Below are positions 37,234 through 45,663 of a DNA stretch of 64,000 bases, piece after piece. The position numbers were made by a program, and so were the translations under genes. This DNA is from Mycobacterium sp. IS-1496 (GTDB taxonomy: Bacteria; Actinomycetota; Actinomycetes; Mycobacteriales; Mycobacteriaceae), in NCBI RefSeq assembly GCF_001499995.1, contig NZ_LQIU01000001.1:352422-416421 (forward strand), given 5' to 3'. The notes beneath the pieces are model-generated. The model made no database searches. It was not told the origin of the DNA and saw nothing but the letters and a program-made list of their open reading frames with translations. Numbering within the stretch: position 1 is the stretch's first letter; each line of letters starts with the position of its first letter.

Positions 37234-38214
37234 ATGGCCCACGTGCTGCCCGTCCTCGACCTCACCGACGCCGACACCGACCCGGCGGGATTCCGGGACC
37301 GGTTGCGGGAGGCCGCCCACGACGCCGGGTTCTTCTACCTCGTCGGCCACGGTGTGCCGGTCGAGCGGTTCGATCGGGTGCTGCGGCTCGCGCGGGCGTT
37401 CTTCGCCCAACCGCTCGAGCGCAAGAACGAGATCAGCCAGCTGCTCAGCCCGCAGTTCCGGGGCTACTCCCGCCTCGGCGGCGAACTGACCAACGGCACG
37501 GTCGACTGGCGCGAGCAGATCGACATCGGACCGGAGCGGGAGGTCATCGACGGCGCGCAGGGCTACTGGCGGCTGCAGGGGCCGAACCTGTGGCCGGCGG
37601 AGCCGCCGGGATTCCGCGCCGCCTTCGAGGACTGGGGCACCGCGCTGTCGACGGTCGGGCTGCGGCTGCTGCGGCACTGGGCGGTGTCGCTCGGCGCGCC
37701 CGAGGACACCTTCGACGCGGCCTTCGCCGACCGGCCCGCCACGCTGATTAAAGTGGTGCGCTATCCCGGTACGACGGAGACCGCCCAGGGCGTGGGCGCC
37801 CACAAGGACTCCGGGGTGTTGACGCTGCTGCTGGTCGAGCCCGAATCCACCGGCCTGCAGGTCGAATCGGGCCCCGACGAGTGGATCGACGTACCGCCGC
37901 TCCGCGGCGCCTTCATCGTCAACATCGGCGAACTGCTCGAGGTGGCGACGGGCGGGTACCTGCGTGCCACCCGCCATCGCGTGCTCGCACCGCCCCCCGG
38001 CACGGACCGCGTCTCGATCCCGTACTTCCTCAATCCGGCGCTCGACGCGCTGATCCCGGTCCTGGCGCTGCCATCGGACCTCGCCGCGCGTTCGCGCGGG
38101 GTGGAAGCCGACCCGGACAACCCGATCTTCAACACCTACGGCGAGAACGCGTGGAAGTCGCGCACCAGGGCGCATCCCGACGTCGCAGAACTGCACCACG
38201 GGATCATCCGGTGA
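37234..38214 (+). CDS. 2-oxoglutarate/Fe(II)-dependent oxygenase of the isopenicillin N synthase family
   Basis: The 326-residue enzyme has the DIOX_N segment VLDLTDADTDP and AGFFYLVGHGVP, and the iron triad His190/Asp192 (GAHKDSG) and His248 (RATRHRVL), with Arg259 and Ser261 (RVSIPYF) to bind 2-oxoglutarate. The family hydroxylates or oxidises diverse small molecules. The substrate is unknown; its position beside a LysR regulator and sulfur genes might suggest sulfonate or sulfate-ester use, but this is weak. The ATG at 37234 gives the standard N-terminus. Confidence 0.88.
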   Translation: MAHVLPVLDLTDADTDPAGFRDRLREAAHDAGFFYLVGHGVPVERFDRVLRLARAFFAQPLERKNEISQLLSPQFRGYSRLGGELTNGTVDWREQIDIGPEREVIDGAQGYWRLQGPNLWPAEPPGFRAAFEDWGTALSTVGLRLLRHWAVSLGAPEDTFDAAFADRPATLIKVVRYPGTTETAQGVGAHKDSGVLTLLLVEPESTGLQVESGPDEWIDVPPLRGAFIVNIGELLEVATGGYLRATRHRVLAPPPGTDRVSIPYFLNPALDALIPVLALPSDLAARSRGVEADPDNPIFNTYGENAWKSRTRAHPDVAELHHGIIR

Positions 38215-38273
38215 TCGATTCGGGCTGATCGCAATGCTGGCGGGGATTCGCCGGGCCACCGTACGGTCTCGAC

Positions 38274-39224
38274 GTGTTCGACGTGCGCCGGCTCGTGGTG
38301 TTGCGCGAAGTGGTGCGCTGCGGCTCGCTGAGCGCGGCGGCGATATCGCTGAGCTACACCACATCCGCGGTCTCGCAGCAGATCACGGCACTGGAACGGG
38401 ACATCGGCGCCAAACTGCTCGAGCGGGGGCCGACGGGCGCCCGGGCCACCGCCGCGGGCACCCGGTTGCTCGGACACGCAGACCTGATCCTGGCTGCCGT
38501 CGCCGCCGCCGAACACGATCTGGCGCGGCTGGCGAGCGCGGCGCCCGACACGCTGCGGGTCGCCTCGTTCGCCAGCGCCGCCGCGACGATCCTGCCCCGC
38601 GTGATCGCCCGGCTGCAGCACGAATACCCGGGAACCAGAATCGAACTCGTGACCGCCGACCCCGATGAGGCGGTGGCGTTGCTCGGCGACGATGGCGTCG
38701 ACGCGGCGATGGTGACCGAGGTGCCCGGTGACCCACCCGAATTCCGCGGTGTGCACACCGTGCCCGTCTATGACGACGAGTTCTTCGTGGTCCTGCCGCG
38801 CGACCACCGGTTGGCCGACGCGGTGGAGGTGCCGTTCGGAGCGTTGGCCGCCGAGCGGTGGGTGGTCAGCACCGCCACCGGAACCTGCCCCGACACCCGG
38901 GTGTTCCACCATGCCTGTCGCCGTGCGGGTTTCGACCCGGACGTGACCTTCCGGGCCGACGACTACGGCACGGTGCAGGGTATGGTCGCCGCGGGGATGG
39001 GGGTGTCTCTCGTCCCGTCGCTGGCGGCGTGGGCCGCGCGCAGCGATGTCGCCGTGCGCCGGCTCACCCACCGGCCGGTGCGCCGGGTCGCCGTGGCGAC
39101 CGCGACGGCGCCCGACGCGGGCACGGCGCTCGCGCGGCTGGTGGTGCTCATCGGTGACACCGGTGCCCGGTTGCGGGCGCGCGGCGTATTCACGGTTCCT
39201 GCAACCCCTTCCAGCGTCGCTTGA
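38274..39224 (+). CDS. LysR-family transcriptional regulator
   Basis: The 316-residue regulator has an N-terminal winged helix (LSAAAISLSYTTSAVSQQIT) and a LysR substrate domain with VPVYDDEFFVVLPRDHRLA and GMVAAGMGVSLVPSLAA. A GTG at 38274 puts FDVRRLVVLREVV at the start as expected. It precedes the SfnB-like gene by 74 bases on the same strand and may control the oxygenase, SfnB-like and MetE-like genes around it. The effector is unknown. Confidence 0.9.
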   Translation: MFDVRRLVVLREVVRCGSLSAAAISLSYTTSAVSQQITALERDIGAKLLERGPTGARATAAGTRLLGHADLILAAVAAAEHDLARLASAAPDTLRVASFASAAATILPRVIARLQHEYPGTRIELVTADPDEAVALLGDDGVDAAMVTEVPGDPPEFRGVHTVPVYDDEFFVVLPRDHRLADAVEVPFGALAAERWVVSTATGTCPDTRVFHHACRRAGFDPDVTFRADDYGTVQGMVAAGMGVSLVPSLAAWAARSDVAVRRLTHRPVRRVAVATATAPDAGTALARLVVLIGDTGARLRARGVFTVPATPSSVA

Positions 39225-39298
39225 ATCGTCTTCCACCACACCGCCGTCGCCCCTACCGTCCCACGGGCACGGCCATCGACGAAAGGACCCACCCCCCG

Positions 39299-40531
39299 AT
39301 GACCATCACGCCCGAGAGCACGGCCCCCGTCCTGGTGTCGGTGGCTGAAACGCTGACGGTCGCCCGCAGCGTCGCCGCCGAGATCGCCACCGGAGCGGTC
39401 GACCGCGAGACCCGCGAAATCCTGCCCGAGGCGGAACTACGCCGGGTCGCCGAGAGCGGTCTGCTCGGCATCCTCGTGCCCGGGCGGTTCGGTGGGCCGG
39501 ATCTGCCCCAGTCGACCGCGGTCGAGGTGCTGCGGATCCTGTCCGAGGCCGATTCGGCCGTCGGGCAGCTGCTGCTGGCGCACTTCGTCCTCAGCGCCGC
39601 CATCAGGGGGCTCGGGGACACGGAACCGGCCCCGACGATCTACCGCGACGTCCTCGCCGGAGCCCAACTGGGCAACGCCACCGTCGAACGGGGCACCCGG
39701 CTCAGCGTCGACCGGCTGACCACGGTGACCCGCGGCCCAGGAGGATGGGTGCTCGACGGGACCAAGTACTACGCCACCGGAACACTCGGCGCGAGCTGGA
39801 TCGCCGTCGCGGCGCGCATCGCGGGCACCGAACCCGCCCACGGCGCAACGGTGTTCGTGCGGCCCACCGACACCGGCGTCACCTTGAACCTGGACCGCTG
39901 GTCGTCGTTCGGTCAGCGCGGCACCGCCAGCGGTGAAGTGGTGTTCGACCGGGTGGCCGTCGACGATCCCTACGTGATCGACGAGGGTCCCGACCCCGAC
40001 CCCGTGACCGCCCCGCCGTCGGTGCTCGGCGCATTCGACCAGGCGCTGCACGCCGCGGTGGACATCGGCATCGCCCGCGCGGCCCTGACCGACGGCGCTC
40101 GGTTCGTCACCACCAGGAGCCGGCCGTGGTTCGAGGCCGGTGTCGAACACGCCGCCGACGAACCGCATGTCGTACGCCGGTTCGGTGAGCTGACCGCCCG
40201 GCTGTACGCCCTGGAGGCCCTGCTCGCCGCGGGCACGGCCCGCATCGACGAGGCGCTGACCGAATCGGAGTTGACCCGCGAGTCCGCCGCCGCGGCCTCG
40301 CTGCAGGTGGCCGCGGCCAAGGCGCTCGCCCAGGAATTCGCGGTCGAGATCGCCGGCGGCGTCTTCGAACTCGCGGGCGCCTCGGCCACCGACCGCGGGT
40401 ACGCGCTCGACCGGCACTGGCGCAACGTGCGCGTGCACTCGCTGCACGATCCGGCCCGGTGGAAGTACGTCCACCTCGGCAACCACACCCTGCGAGGCAC
40501 GCTGCCGCCGCGCCTCGGCGTCCTGCTCTGA
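39299..40531 (+). CDS. Acyl-CoA dehydrogenase-fold monooxygenase, SfnB/DszC-like
   Basis: The 410-residue flavoprotein has the acyl-CoA dehydrogenase fold but the ending RHWRNVRVHSLHDPARWKY seen in DszC and SfnB, which are sulfur-related flavin monooxygenases. LLGILVPGRFGGPD, LLLAHFVLSAAIR and DGTKYYATGT also fit SfnB. It lacks the typical acyl-CoA dehydrogenase catalytic Glu segment. A GAAAGGA site precedes the ATG. With the SfnG-like monooxygenase elsewhere in the window it may take part in sulfone or organosulfur oxidation. Confidence 0.83.
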   Translation: MTITPESTAPVLVSVAETLTVARSVAAEIATGAVDRETREILPEAELRRVAESGLLGILVPGRFGGPDLPQSTAVEVLRILSEADSAVGQLLLAHFVLSAAIRGLGDTEPAPTIYRDVLAGAQLGNATVERGTRLSVDRLTTVTRGPGGWVLDGTKYYATGTLGASWIAVAARIAGTEPAHGATVFVRPTDTGVTLNLDRWSSFGQRGTASGEVVFDRVAVDDPYVIDEGPDPDPVTAPPSVLGAFDQALHAAVDIGIARAALTDGARFVTTRSRPWFEAGVEHAADEPHVVRRFGELTARLYALEALLAAGTARIDEALTESELTRESAAAASLQVAAAKALAQEFAVEIAGGVFELAGASATDRGYALDRHWRNVRVHSLHDPARWKYVHLGNHTLRGTLPPRLGVLL

Positions 40532-40559
40532 CTTCATCCATCGCACAGAGGAACTCACC

Positions 40560-41615
40560 ATGACCGAGCAGCAAGCCGCCGGCTTCTACCTGACCGGCAG
40601 CATCAACGTCCCCAGCGTCGACGACGCGTTCCGGCTCGTCGGTTCACGACTGCAGCCCGGGGTCACCCGGGTGCCGGACGGCGAACCGGGGGACCGGGCG
40701 AACTGGGTGCTCACCCAGGCCGGCCACTTCCTGGACAACCCGACGCTCGCCGTGGTCGACGGCCGGGCCCGGATCCGGCCCGGGGTGGCCGTCGAGTTCC
40801 CCGCGGTGGACTACCACTCGGTGGCCGCCGACTCGTACGCGGCGTTCCGCACCGCCCGGGACGGCGGCGTGCTCGCCCCCGAATCACGTTTCCTGGTGTC
40901 GATCCCGACGCCGTTCAACGCGGTGAACTCGTTCGCCGATTTCGATTCCCAGGTCGAGATCGCCTACGCCTACGAGCAGCGGTTGCGGCATTGCGTCGAG
41001 GCCGTCCAGGAGGCGATCCCGCCGGCCGACCTGGCGATCCAGTGGGACCTGCCGACCGAACTGGCCACCGTCGAAGGCTGGTTCGCCAATCCGTACGGCG
41101 GGCTGGAACCGGTCTTCGCCGCCACCGCGCGGCTCGCCGACTGGGTACACGAGGACGCCGACCTGACCTTCCATCTGTGCTACGGCGACTCGAAGTTCGG
41201 CGCATCGCCGTTCATGGGGGATCCCCCCGACGACGAGGCCGCGGCCCGCGGGGGCCGCCACATCCTGCCGCGCGACGCGCGCGCGATCGTGACGCTCGCC
41301 AACGGTCTGTCCCGCCATGTGCGACGGCGTATCGACGCCTTCCAGGCGGCCACCGTCGCGGCGTGGACCAGGCGCGCCCACTGGCAGCCACTGGCCGATC
41401 TCGCGCTGGAACCGGGCACGGAGATCTACCTCGGCCTCCTGCACGCCGAGGACGGTGCCGACGGGGCACGGGCACGCAGCGCACTGGCCCGCGAATTCCT
41501 GTCGGAGTTCGGGCTTTCCACCGAGTGCGGGCTGGGCAGGCATTCGGCCGAACAGCTCGCCGCGGTGCTGTCAGCGTGGCAGGAGTTGACGGTCCGGGAA
41601 CCGGTCCCGGCCTGA
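40560..41615 (+). CDS. MetE/UROD-superfamily protein (cobalamin-independent methionine synthase-like fold)
   Basis: The 351-residue protein resembles the C-terminal half of MetE. The zinc-ligand pattern is present: His205 and Cys207 in TFHLCYGD and a distal Cys323 in STECGLGRHS. VDLPTEL-like QWDLPTELATVEGWF and the barrel ends fit. Such stand-alone MetE-C proteins transfer methyl groups to or from thiols. Lacking the N-terminal half, it is not a standard methionine synthase. It is 28 bases after the SfnB-like gene, with AGAGGA upstream of the ATG, and is probably in the same operon. Confidence 0.75.
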   Translation: MTEQQAAGFYLTGSINVPSVDDAFRLVGSRLQPGVTRVPDGEPGDRANWVLTQAGHFLDNPTLAVVDGRARIRPGVAVEFPAVDYHSVAADSYAAFRTARDGGVLAPESRFLVSIPTPFNAVNSFADFDSQVEIAYAYEQRLRHCVEAVQEAIPPADLAIQWDLPTELATVEGWFANPYGGLEPVFAATARLADWVHEDADLTFHLCYGDSKFGASPFMGDPPDDEAAARGGRHILPRDARAIVTLANGLSRHVRRRIDAFQAATVAAWTRRAHWQPLADLALEPGTEIYLGLLHAEDGADGARARSALAREFLSEFGLSTECGLGRHSAEQLAAVLSAWQELTVREPVPA

Positions 41616-41626
41616 GTGTCGCCCCA

Positions 41627-42397
41627 TTACCCGGTCGCGCCCGAAGGGGTGGTCGGCGCGTGCCGGTGGTCGCGGTGCAGACCAGGGATGAGCATCGGGA
41701 CGCGGCGGCGGTAGTCGCGGTACTCCTCACCCATCGCCTCGGTCAGGTCGTGTTCCTCGAAGCGCAGCGCGACCATGATGTAGGCGGTCGTGGCGACGGC
41801 GAAGAGCAGATGACCCGCGGACATGGTCGGCGTCGCCCAGAACGCGACGATGAATCCGAGCATGATCGGGTGGCGCACCACCTTGTAGAGCAGCAGCGTC
41901 TGGAACTTCAGACCGGTGTAGGGCTCACGCCGCCAACCCAGGTACACCTGGCGCAGCCCGAACAGGTCGAAGTGGTTGATCATGAACGTCGACGCGAGCA
42001 CCGTCGCCCAGCCGGCCCAGAAGGCGACCCACAGGACGAACCGCCCGGGGGCCCACGAGACGTCCCACACCGTCTGCGGCATGGTGCGCCACTGCCAGAA
42101 CAGCAGGAACAGCAGCAGACTCGCGATCAACACGAACGTGCTTCGCTCGATGACCGCGGGCACAACACGCGTCCACCGGCGTTTGAACGCCGGGCGCGCC
42201 ATGACGCTGTGCTGCACGGCGAACAACCCGAGCAACACCAGGTTGACCACGACCGCTTCACCGAGGGCGGCGTCGACTCCCGAGTCGACGGTTCGCGGCA
42301 CCGCGAAGTCGCCGACGAAGCCGATCGCGTACAAGAACGCGGCCAGGAACACCACGTAGCTGAAAATGCCGTAGGCGGCGGCGAGAATCCGACTCAT
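41627..42397 (-). CDS. mddA: Methanethiol S-methyltransferase
   Basis: MddA methylates methanethiol to dimethyl sulfide using S-adenosylmethionine, in the membrane. The 256-residue polytopic protein has about five membrane helices and the family blocks LLGLFAVQHSVMARPAFKR, LLLFLLFWQWRTMP, STFMINHFDLFGLRQVYL and VRHPIMLGFIVAFWATPTM. These match the characterised MddA/NnrU-related family, of which M. tuberculosis has a homologue (Rv3238c). GGGAGGG precedes the ATG at 42397, deciding that start. It converges with the MetE-fold gene. The 226 bases upstream show no other gene. Confidence 0.87.
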   Translation of the reverse strand: MSRILAAAYGIFSYVVFLAAFLYAIGFVGDFAVPRTVDSGVDAALGEAVVVNLVLLGLFAVQHSVMARPAFKRRWTRVVPAVIERSTFVLIASLLLFLLFWQWRTMPQTVWDVSWAPGRFVLWVAFWAGWATVLASTFMINHFDLFGLRQVYLGWRREPYTGLKFQTLLLYKVVRHPIMLGFIVAFWATPTMSAGHLLFAVATTAYIMVALRFEEHDLTEAMGEEYRDYRRRVPMLIPGLHRDHRHAPTTPSGATG

Positions 42398-42623
42398 GAT
42401 GCCCTCCCGGTTCATGGTGTCCGCGACGGCGTGACCGGGCGCCCAGAACGGCACACTCTCTGTCGAGAGGTGTTGTCGGAGTGGGAATGTCGCGCTTCAA
42501 CCCGGCCGATGTGGGCGGATCCGAGGTACCGGCGACGGGCGAGATCACGTCTCGTGGCGGCCGTTCTGGCCACCAGTCAACGGTAGACCGCCGGCGGGAG
42601 GTCCGAAAGCCCCGATCAGGCCG

Positions 42624-42884
42624 CTATCCCGTCGGGACCCGCCGGGCGCCGCGGATCAGCTCGCCCCACACGGTGTACGCCTCGGCGTGCTCGGCCGACG
42701 AGTACCCGCCCGCCAGCGCCACCAGACCCCCGGCCACGCGACCGATGCCGAGGCCGGTCTCCTTCACCACGACGACCAACTCGTCGAACGCCTGGCGTTC
42801 GGTGCAGCCGCGCAATCCCATCAGGATGCCGATCGCGACGTCGATGACCCGGCGCGACGTCACGTCCGTGATCCGATTGTCCAT
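42624..42884 (-). CDS. Stand-alone ANTAR-domain RNA-binding protein
   Basis: The 86-residue protein is essentially one ANTAR domain: RRVIDVAIGILMGLRGCTERQ and AFDELVVVVKETGLGIGRVA show the three-helix pattern. ANTAR domains bind tandem RNA hairpins and cause antitermination. It lacks the usual GAF, PAS or receiver sensor domain. The ATG at 42884 follows GGGGTAGAGAC. Its RNA targets and partner are unknown. Confidence 0.78.
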   Translation of the reverse strand: MDNRITDVTSRRVIDVAIGILMGLRGCTERQAFDELVVVVKETGLGIGRVAGGLVALAGGYSSAEHAEAYTVWGELIRGARRVPTG

Positions 42885-42981
42885 GTCTCTACCCCCTTCG
42901 ACAGCACCATCGTGCTGAGTCGGTGCTGCGCCTGGCAAGACATGGATACACGCTGATCCTGACCATGGGCTGAATGTTCCG

Positions 42982-45003
42982 TTACGACGGCGCGTTCGCC
43001 GGGACGAAGACCCCGGAGCTGTCGGCCTCCTCCTCGGCCCGGATCACGTGCACCACCGCGTTGATCAATGCCAGGTGGGTGAACGCCTGCGGGAAGTTGC
43101 CCAGATGACGGCCCGTGCGGGGCTCGATCTCCTCGGCGTAGAGGTGCAGCGAACTGGCGAAGGACAACAACCGTTCACACAGATGCTTGGCGCGGCTGAT
43201 CTCGCCGATCTCCACCAGCGCCGACACCAACCAGAACGAGCAGATCGTGAACGTCCCCTCCTCGCCGGCCAACCCGTCGTCGGTCTCCTCGACGCGATAG
43301 CGCAGCACCAGCCCTTCCTCGGTGAGCTCGTCGGCGATGGCCAGCACCGTGTTGCGCACCCGCTCGTCGTCGGGCGGCAGGAACCGGACCAGCGGCACCA
43401 GCAGCAGGGAGGCGTCCAGTGCGTCGTCGCCGTAGCGCTGGGTGAACACGCCCCGCGAGTCGACGCCGTTGGCCAGGATGTCGGCCTTGATGTCGTCGGC
43501 GATCTTGCGCCACTGCTCGGCGTAGCTCTTCTCGCCTTCCAATTCGGCGAGCTTCGCGCCGCGGTCCAGCGCCACCCAGCACATCACCTTCGACGAGGTG
43601 AAGTGCTGCGGTTCGCCGCGGACCTCCCAGATCCCGCGGTCCGGTTCCTTCCAGTGCTTGATGGCCTCCTCGACCTGGTGCTTGAGCACCGGCCACAGCG
43701 CCTCGGGAATCTGCTCGCGCGATTTGGTGTGCAGGTAGACCGAATCGAGCATGGTGCCCCAGATGTCGTGCTGCATCTGGTTGTACGCGCCGTTGCCGAT
43801 CCGCACCGGCCGGGCACCGTCGTACCCGGACAGGTGGTGCAGCTCCTCCTCGACCAGGCTGCGCTCGCCGCCCACGCCGTACATCACCTGAAGCGGGTGC
43901 CGCTCACCGTTGTTGGCGCCCGACACGTCGGCGATGAACGCGAAGAAGTCGTCGGCCTCCCGGTCCAGCCCCAGGGTGTAGAGCCCCCACAGCGCAAACG
44001 TCGAATCCCGCACCCATGCGTAGCGGTAGTCCCAATTGCGTTCGCCCTGAGGCGTTTCCGGCAACGACGTGGTGCTGGCGGCCAGGAGTGCGCCGGTCGG
44101 CGAGTAGGTCAGGCCCTTGAGGGTGAGCGCGCTGCGCTGCAGGTACGCCCGCCACGGATGGTCGGGGAAGTCCCCGACGTTGATCCACTGCCGCCACGCC
44201 TCGCTGGTCTGCCACATCTTGTCGGCGGCCTCTTCGTAGTTCTGCGGCGCCGGATGCTTCGACCACGACAGCGCGACGAACACGTTGTCGCCCTCCTTGA
44301 GCCGGGTGCGTGCCCGCGCCTCGCGGCCCTCGAGGCCGATGCGCAGGTTGGTCGTCAGCCGCAGGGTCGGATGGGAGTCGGCGTTGCGGTTGGCCCGGGC
44401 GATCGCCTCACCGTAGGCCGGGCCGGAGTACTCCCACTCGGCGCTCACCCGGTGGTAGTCGAACGACGGCTCGCAGTTCATCACCAGTTCGACGGTGCCG
44501 CTGACACAGCGCACGGTGCGCAGCAGGATGTGCTCGGCGTCCCAGTCCATCGGCGTGCGGCGGTGGGTCCGCGACCGCGCCTCGAGGTCGTGCCAGGGAC
44601 CCATGACCAACGCGTCGCGCACGATCAGCCAGCCGGTGTGGGTCTGCCACGTGGTCTCCAGGATCAGGCTGCCCGGCAGATAGCGCCGCGCGGCGGGCAC
44701 CGTCACGCCGTACGGGCCCAGCCGGAAGTGGCCCGCTCCGCGATCCAGGATCGCCCCGAACACGCTCGGCGAGTCCGGGCGCGGGACGCACAACCACTCG
44801 ACCGAACCCGCCGAGGAGATCAGGCAGGTGTTCTCGCAGTCGGACAGGAAGCCGTAGTCGGCGATGGGCGGGAACGGGTTCCGCAGCCCACCGGTGGGCG
44901 CGTAGGGCACCGGCGCCGTGACCGTCAACGGGGTGTCGGGCAGATAGGCGGGCTGACCCGGATGCGCGGCTCCGTCGGTGGCCTCGGTGTGTTGCAGAAC
45001 CAT
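42982..45003 (-). CDS. Glycoside hydrolase family 15 protein (trehalase)
   Basis: The 673-residue GH15 protein is closely similar, as recalled, to M. tuberculosis Rv2402, reported as a trehalase that splits trehalose to glucose. N-terminal beta-domain segments include PIADYGFLSDCENTCLISSAG and WLCVPRPDSPSVFG. The alpha/alpha barrel has GERNWDYRYAWVRDSTFALW, GAYNQMQHDIWGTM and LAGEEGTFTICSFWL, whose Glu and Asp residues are catalytic candidates. The ATG at 45003 gives MVLQHTEATDG; two ATGs shortly upstream (45012, 45015) are possible. No signal peptide is visible. Confidence 0.9.
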   Translation of the reverse strand: MVLQHTEATDGAAHPGQPAYLPDTPLTVTAPVPYAPTGGLRNPFPPIADYGFLSDCENTCLISSAGSVEWLCVPRPDSPSVFGAILDRGAGHFRLGPYGVTVPAARRYLPGSLILETTWQTHTGWLIVRDALVMGPWHDLEARSRTHRRTPMDWDAEHILLRTVRCVSGTVELVMNCEPSFDYHRVSAEWEYSGPAYGEAIARANRNADSHPTLRLTTNLRIGLEGREARARTRLKEGDNVFVALSWSKHPAPQNYEEAADKMWQTSEAWRQWINVGDFPDHPWRAYLQRSALTLKGLTYSPTGALLAASTTSLPETPQGERNWDYRYAWVRDSTFALWGLYTLGLDREADDFFAFIADVSGANNGERHPLQVMYGVGGERSLVEEELHHLSGYDGARPVRIGNGAYNQMQHDIWGTMLDSVYLHTKSREQIPEALWPVLKHQVEEAIKHWKEPDRGIWEVRGEPQHFTSSKVMCWVALDRGAKLAELEGEKSYAEQWRKIADDIKADILANGVDSRGVFTQRYGDDALDASLLLVPLVRFLPPDDERVRNTVLAIADELTEEGLVLRYRVEETDDGLAGEEGTFTICSFWLVSALVEIGEISRAKHLCERLLSFASSLHLYAEEIEPRTGRHLGNFPQAFTHLALINAVVHVIRAEEEADSSGVFVPANAPS

Positions 45004-45126
45004 GCAGGTCATCATCGGCTGCCGACGGGCTCGGCGTCTACTCAAACCCCATGTCGGCGGTTGCTGTGCGGTGAGCGGCCCCACGGCGCCGCCGTCGTCC
45101 ACCCGGGCATCGCATAGTCTGGCCCG

Positions 45127-45321
45127 GTGGACGCATTCCTCAGCTGGTGGGACGGCGTCGAGCTGTGGCTGACCGGTCTGGGCTTCGTCGCGCAGACGGC
45201 GGTGGTGATGCCGGTGGCGTTGCTGCTGGCCTACGGTCTGGCGGTGATCCTCGACGGTGCGCTGGCGGCCGGTGTCCGGGTGCTGCGGCGGGCGCGCCAC
45301 GACGGGAAGGAACCGTCATGA
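45127..45321 (+). CDS. Small membrane protein (64 residues)
   Basis: The 64-residue protein has an amphipathic N-terminus (DAFLSWWDGVELWLTG), one to two membrane helices (about 17-50) and a basic end RVLRRARHDGKEPS. A GTG start is used. It overlaps the following 28-residue ORF by four bases. It resembles Rv2401A in position and size. The function is unknown. Confidence 0.72.
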   Translation: MDAFLSWWDGVELWLTGLGFVAQTAVVMPVALLLAYGLAVILDGALAAGVRVLRRARHDGKEPS

Positions 45322-45404
45322 GCGGGATGCCCCGCTCGCGGGTGACCCTGATCCTGATCGTGCTGATCCTGCTCGTCATCGTCGCGTGGCTGATGACCCG
45401 CTGA
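45318..45404 (+). CDS. 28-residue single-span membrane microprotein
   Basis: The ATG overlaps the preceding stop (ATGA), and AAGGAA lies 8-10 bases upstream inside the previous gene, a typical coupled start. The product is SGMPRSRVT followed by one hydrophobic helix of about 16 residues (LILIVLILLVIVAWLM) and TR. It is too short for most gene finders. It may interact with the neighbouring small membrane protein. Confidence 0.6.
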   Translation: MSGMPRSRVTLILIVLILLVIVAWLMTR

Positions 45405-45415
45405 CCGCTCGATGT

Positions 45416-45442
45416 GAGCGATCGCTCCGGCTCTGTTATTCT
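45416..45442 (+). promoter_or_regulatory. Promoter with palindromic operator for the cysteine leader ORF and subI operon
   Basis: TATTCT (45437-45442) is a good -10 element; its end is 7 bases before the leader ATG at 45450, so transcription should begin at that ATG. GAGCGATCGCTC (45416-45427) is a perfect 12-base palindrome covering the -35 region and could be a repressor or activator site. Confidence 0.6.
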
Positions 45443-45449
45443 TCGCGCC

Positions 45450-45542
45450 ATGCATCCGGCGTCCGGCAATAGCGAGTGCCACATCTTGGCGCTCATTGCC
45501 GTGGGTTCGTGCGCGGTTGCTGACGTTCACTGTTGTTGCTGA
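45450..45542 (+). CDS. Leaderless polycysteine leader peptide (cysteine-responsive attenuator)
   Basis: This 30-residue ORF begins MHPASGNSECH and ends ADVHCCC before TGA, with five cysteines in all. The ATG coincides with the predicted transcription start, so it would be translated leaderlessly. Polycysteine leaderless short ORFs of this kind have been described in mycobacteria as attenuators. Ribosome stalling on Cys codons under cysteine limitation changes the RNA downstream and raises operon expression. It lies 121 bases before the sulfate-binding lipoprotein gene. Confidence 0.82.
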   Translation: MHPASGNSECHILALIAVGSCAVADVHCCC

Positions 45543-45566
45543 AACCCCCCGTCTGCGGTTGGGGTT
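45543..45566 (+). promoter_or_regulatory. Hairpin just after the polycysteine leader ORF
   Basis: AACCCC (45543-45548) can pair with GGGGTT (45561-45566) around a 12-base loop. It begins one base inside the leader stop codon, so a ribosome stalled on the Cys codons would block it. It may be part of the attenuation switch. The remaining bases to 45663 hold no other gene that I can support. Confidence 0.45.
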
Positions 45567-45663
45567 CGGCGACGGCGTTCCACGCTGCCCTTTCGTCGTC
45601 CACCCGTGTCCGCTGTGACGGGAACCGTCCTGTGATCCACGGAAAACGACCGAAAGGCCATCC

